A stretch of 64,000 nucleotides of DNA from CAWDDA01 sp963813345 (GTDB lineage: Bacteria; Acidobacteriota; Blastocatellia; RBC074): positions 62,001 to 126,000 of the forward strand of contig CAWEYR010000026.1 of the NCBI GenBank assembly GCA_963813345.1, read 5' to 3'. The notes under the pieces were generated by a model. It had not been told where the DNA came from and made no database searches. It worked only from the letters and a program-made list of their open reading frames with translations. Position numbers and translations under genes: made by a program. Below, piece by piece: positions 63,714 to 64,000 of the stretch. Positions within the stretch are counted from its first letter, which is position 1. Every line of letters begins with the position of its first letter.

Positions 63714-64000
63714 TCATCCCCGGTAAATCCTTACTGCAGCCTTGTCTTCAACTGCACCAAGGAGATGAGAAATTGTCGACCCGAGCACCGGATGCCTGAG
63801 GTCGGAGGCTATTTCAGCCAGCGGTGTGAGCACAAATCGGCGAAGATGCATACGCGGATGCGGCAGGATAAGCTCCGTGCCACGACGCACACCATCGACT
63901 ACAAGATCGTCCAATAGAAGCAGATCGATGTCGATAGTGCGCGCACTCGGCTCTCCGCTTCGGTCCCCGGTTCGGTGACTGGACCGGTCCCGCCCGAGTC
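63714..64000 (-). CDS. folK: 2-amino-4-hydroxy-6-hydroxymethyldihydropteridine pyrophosphokinase, C-terminal part
   Basis: Only the C-terminal ~95 residues are in the window; the gene continues past 64000. ARTIDIDLLLLDDLVVDGVR with the two metal Asp residues, and LILPHPRMHLRRFVLTPLAE are the diagnostic end of HPPK, which transfers pyrophosphate in folate synthesis. The Arg-rich stretch before it (GRDRSSHRTGDRSGEPSA) is longer than usual at this loop. It ends 95 bp before panB on the same strand. Confidence 0.88.
   Translation of the reverse strand, partial: LGRDRSSHRTGDRSGEPSARTIDIDLLLLDDLVVDGVRRGTELILPHPRMHLRRFVLTPLAEIASDLRHPVLGSTISHLLGAVEDKAAVRIYRG

Overview
The window looks like part of an Acidobacteriota chromosome, most likely from the Blastocatellia/Pyrinomonadales side. 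This is inferred from gene content, not from a marker-gene tree. The supporting signs are an Oar-type TonB-dependent receptor with an N-terminal carboxypeptidase-regulatory-like domain, secreted proteins with TIGR03437-type C-terminal modules, a small secreted protein with the PFDF...PAGKY pattern, tandem secreted amidohydrolases, and moderately high GC with good Shine-Dalgarno sites. No insertion sequence, prophage, CRISPR array or integrase was seen.

Layout. 1-5.1 kb: the 5' part of an FHA gene, a small secreted protein, and the asd-lysC-thrC operon (minus). 5.4-12.5 kb: secreted S10 and S9 peptidases, Nudix and DinB-like proteins, and a B12-type radical SAM protein. 12.8-19.6 kb: a secreted protein and a Tat-exported Gfo/Idh oxidoreductase, then three translationally coupled secreted amidohydrolases, the middle one lacking its metal ligands. 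19.7-23.1 kb: a Lys-rich repeat protein, then perR-peroxiredoxin-thioredoxin-like under a strong promoter with an embedded PerR-like box. 23.2-34.6 kb: a secreted metalloprotease, a sugar-acid dehydratase, a PDZ protein, a SpoIIE-type phosphatase, an acyl-CoA ligase, a secreted protein, tRNA-His and a JAMM peptidase. 34.7-45.1 kb: a TonB receptor, a secreted surface protein, a Ni/Co-type transporter, a TonB-C protein, rsmI, an alpha/beta hydrolase and a conserved secreted protein. 45-53.8 kb: a housekeeping block, ispE-tRNA-Gln-prs-rplY-pth-rpsF-rpsR-rplI-dnaB-alr (minus), with rarA divergent. 53.8-64 kb: an SDR, a DUF4105-like protein, uvrC, a PfkB kinase, ychF, and folK-panB-panC.

Two window-wide patterns matter most. 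First, about 20 large intergenic palindromes (65-185 bp) lie between genes. They fall into a few related sequence families that nest inside one another. Ten carry the core GAGTTCAAGCTTTAGCTTG / CAAGCTAAAGCTTGAACTC; others use GGTACGTTGTACCGCC, a GGAGTGCGG core, or arms built from short tandem words (GGGGTCA, GTGCTGA, CGCAGAGA, CACGGAAA). Many arms are themselves small palindromes of the form X-CTTNAG-X'. One copy is translated in frame at the end of uvrC and one supplies the stop codon of thrC. This is the best candidate for an undescribed system: a mosaic palindromic mobile or structural repeat.

Second, many clearly intact gene families are split by single-base frameshifts, often at homopolymers: lysC, the S10 and S9 peptidases, prs, pth, rarA, rsmI, alr, the SDR and others. 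Roughly 30 events in 64 kb hit essential genes, so these are most simply consensus errors of a long-read or draft assembly. I therefore give whole-gene coordinates spanning the frameshifts.
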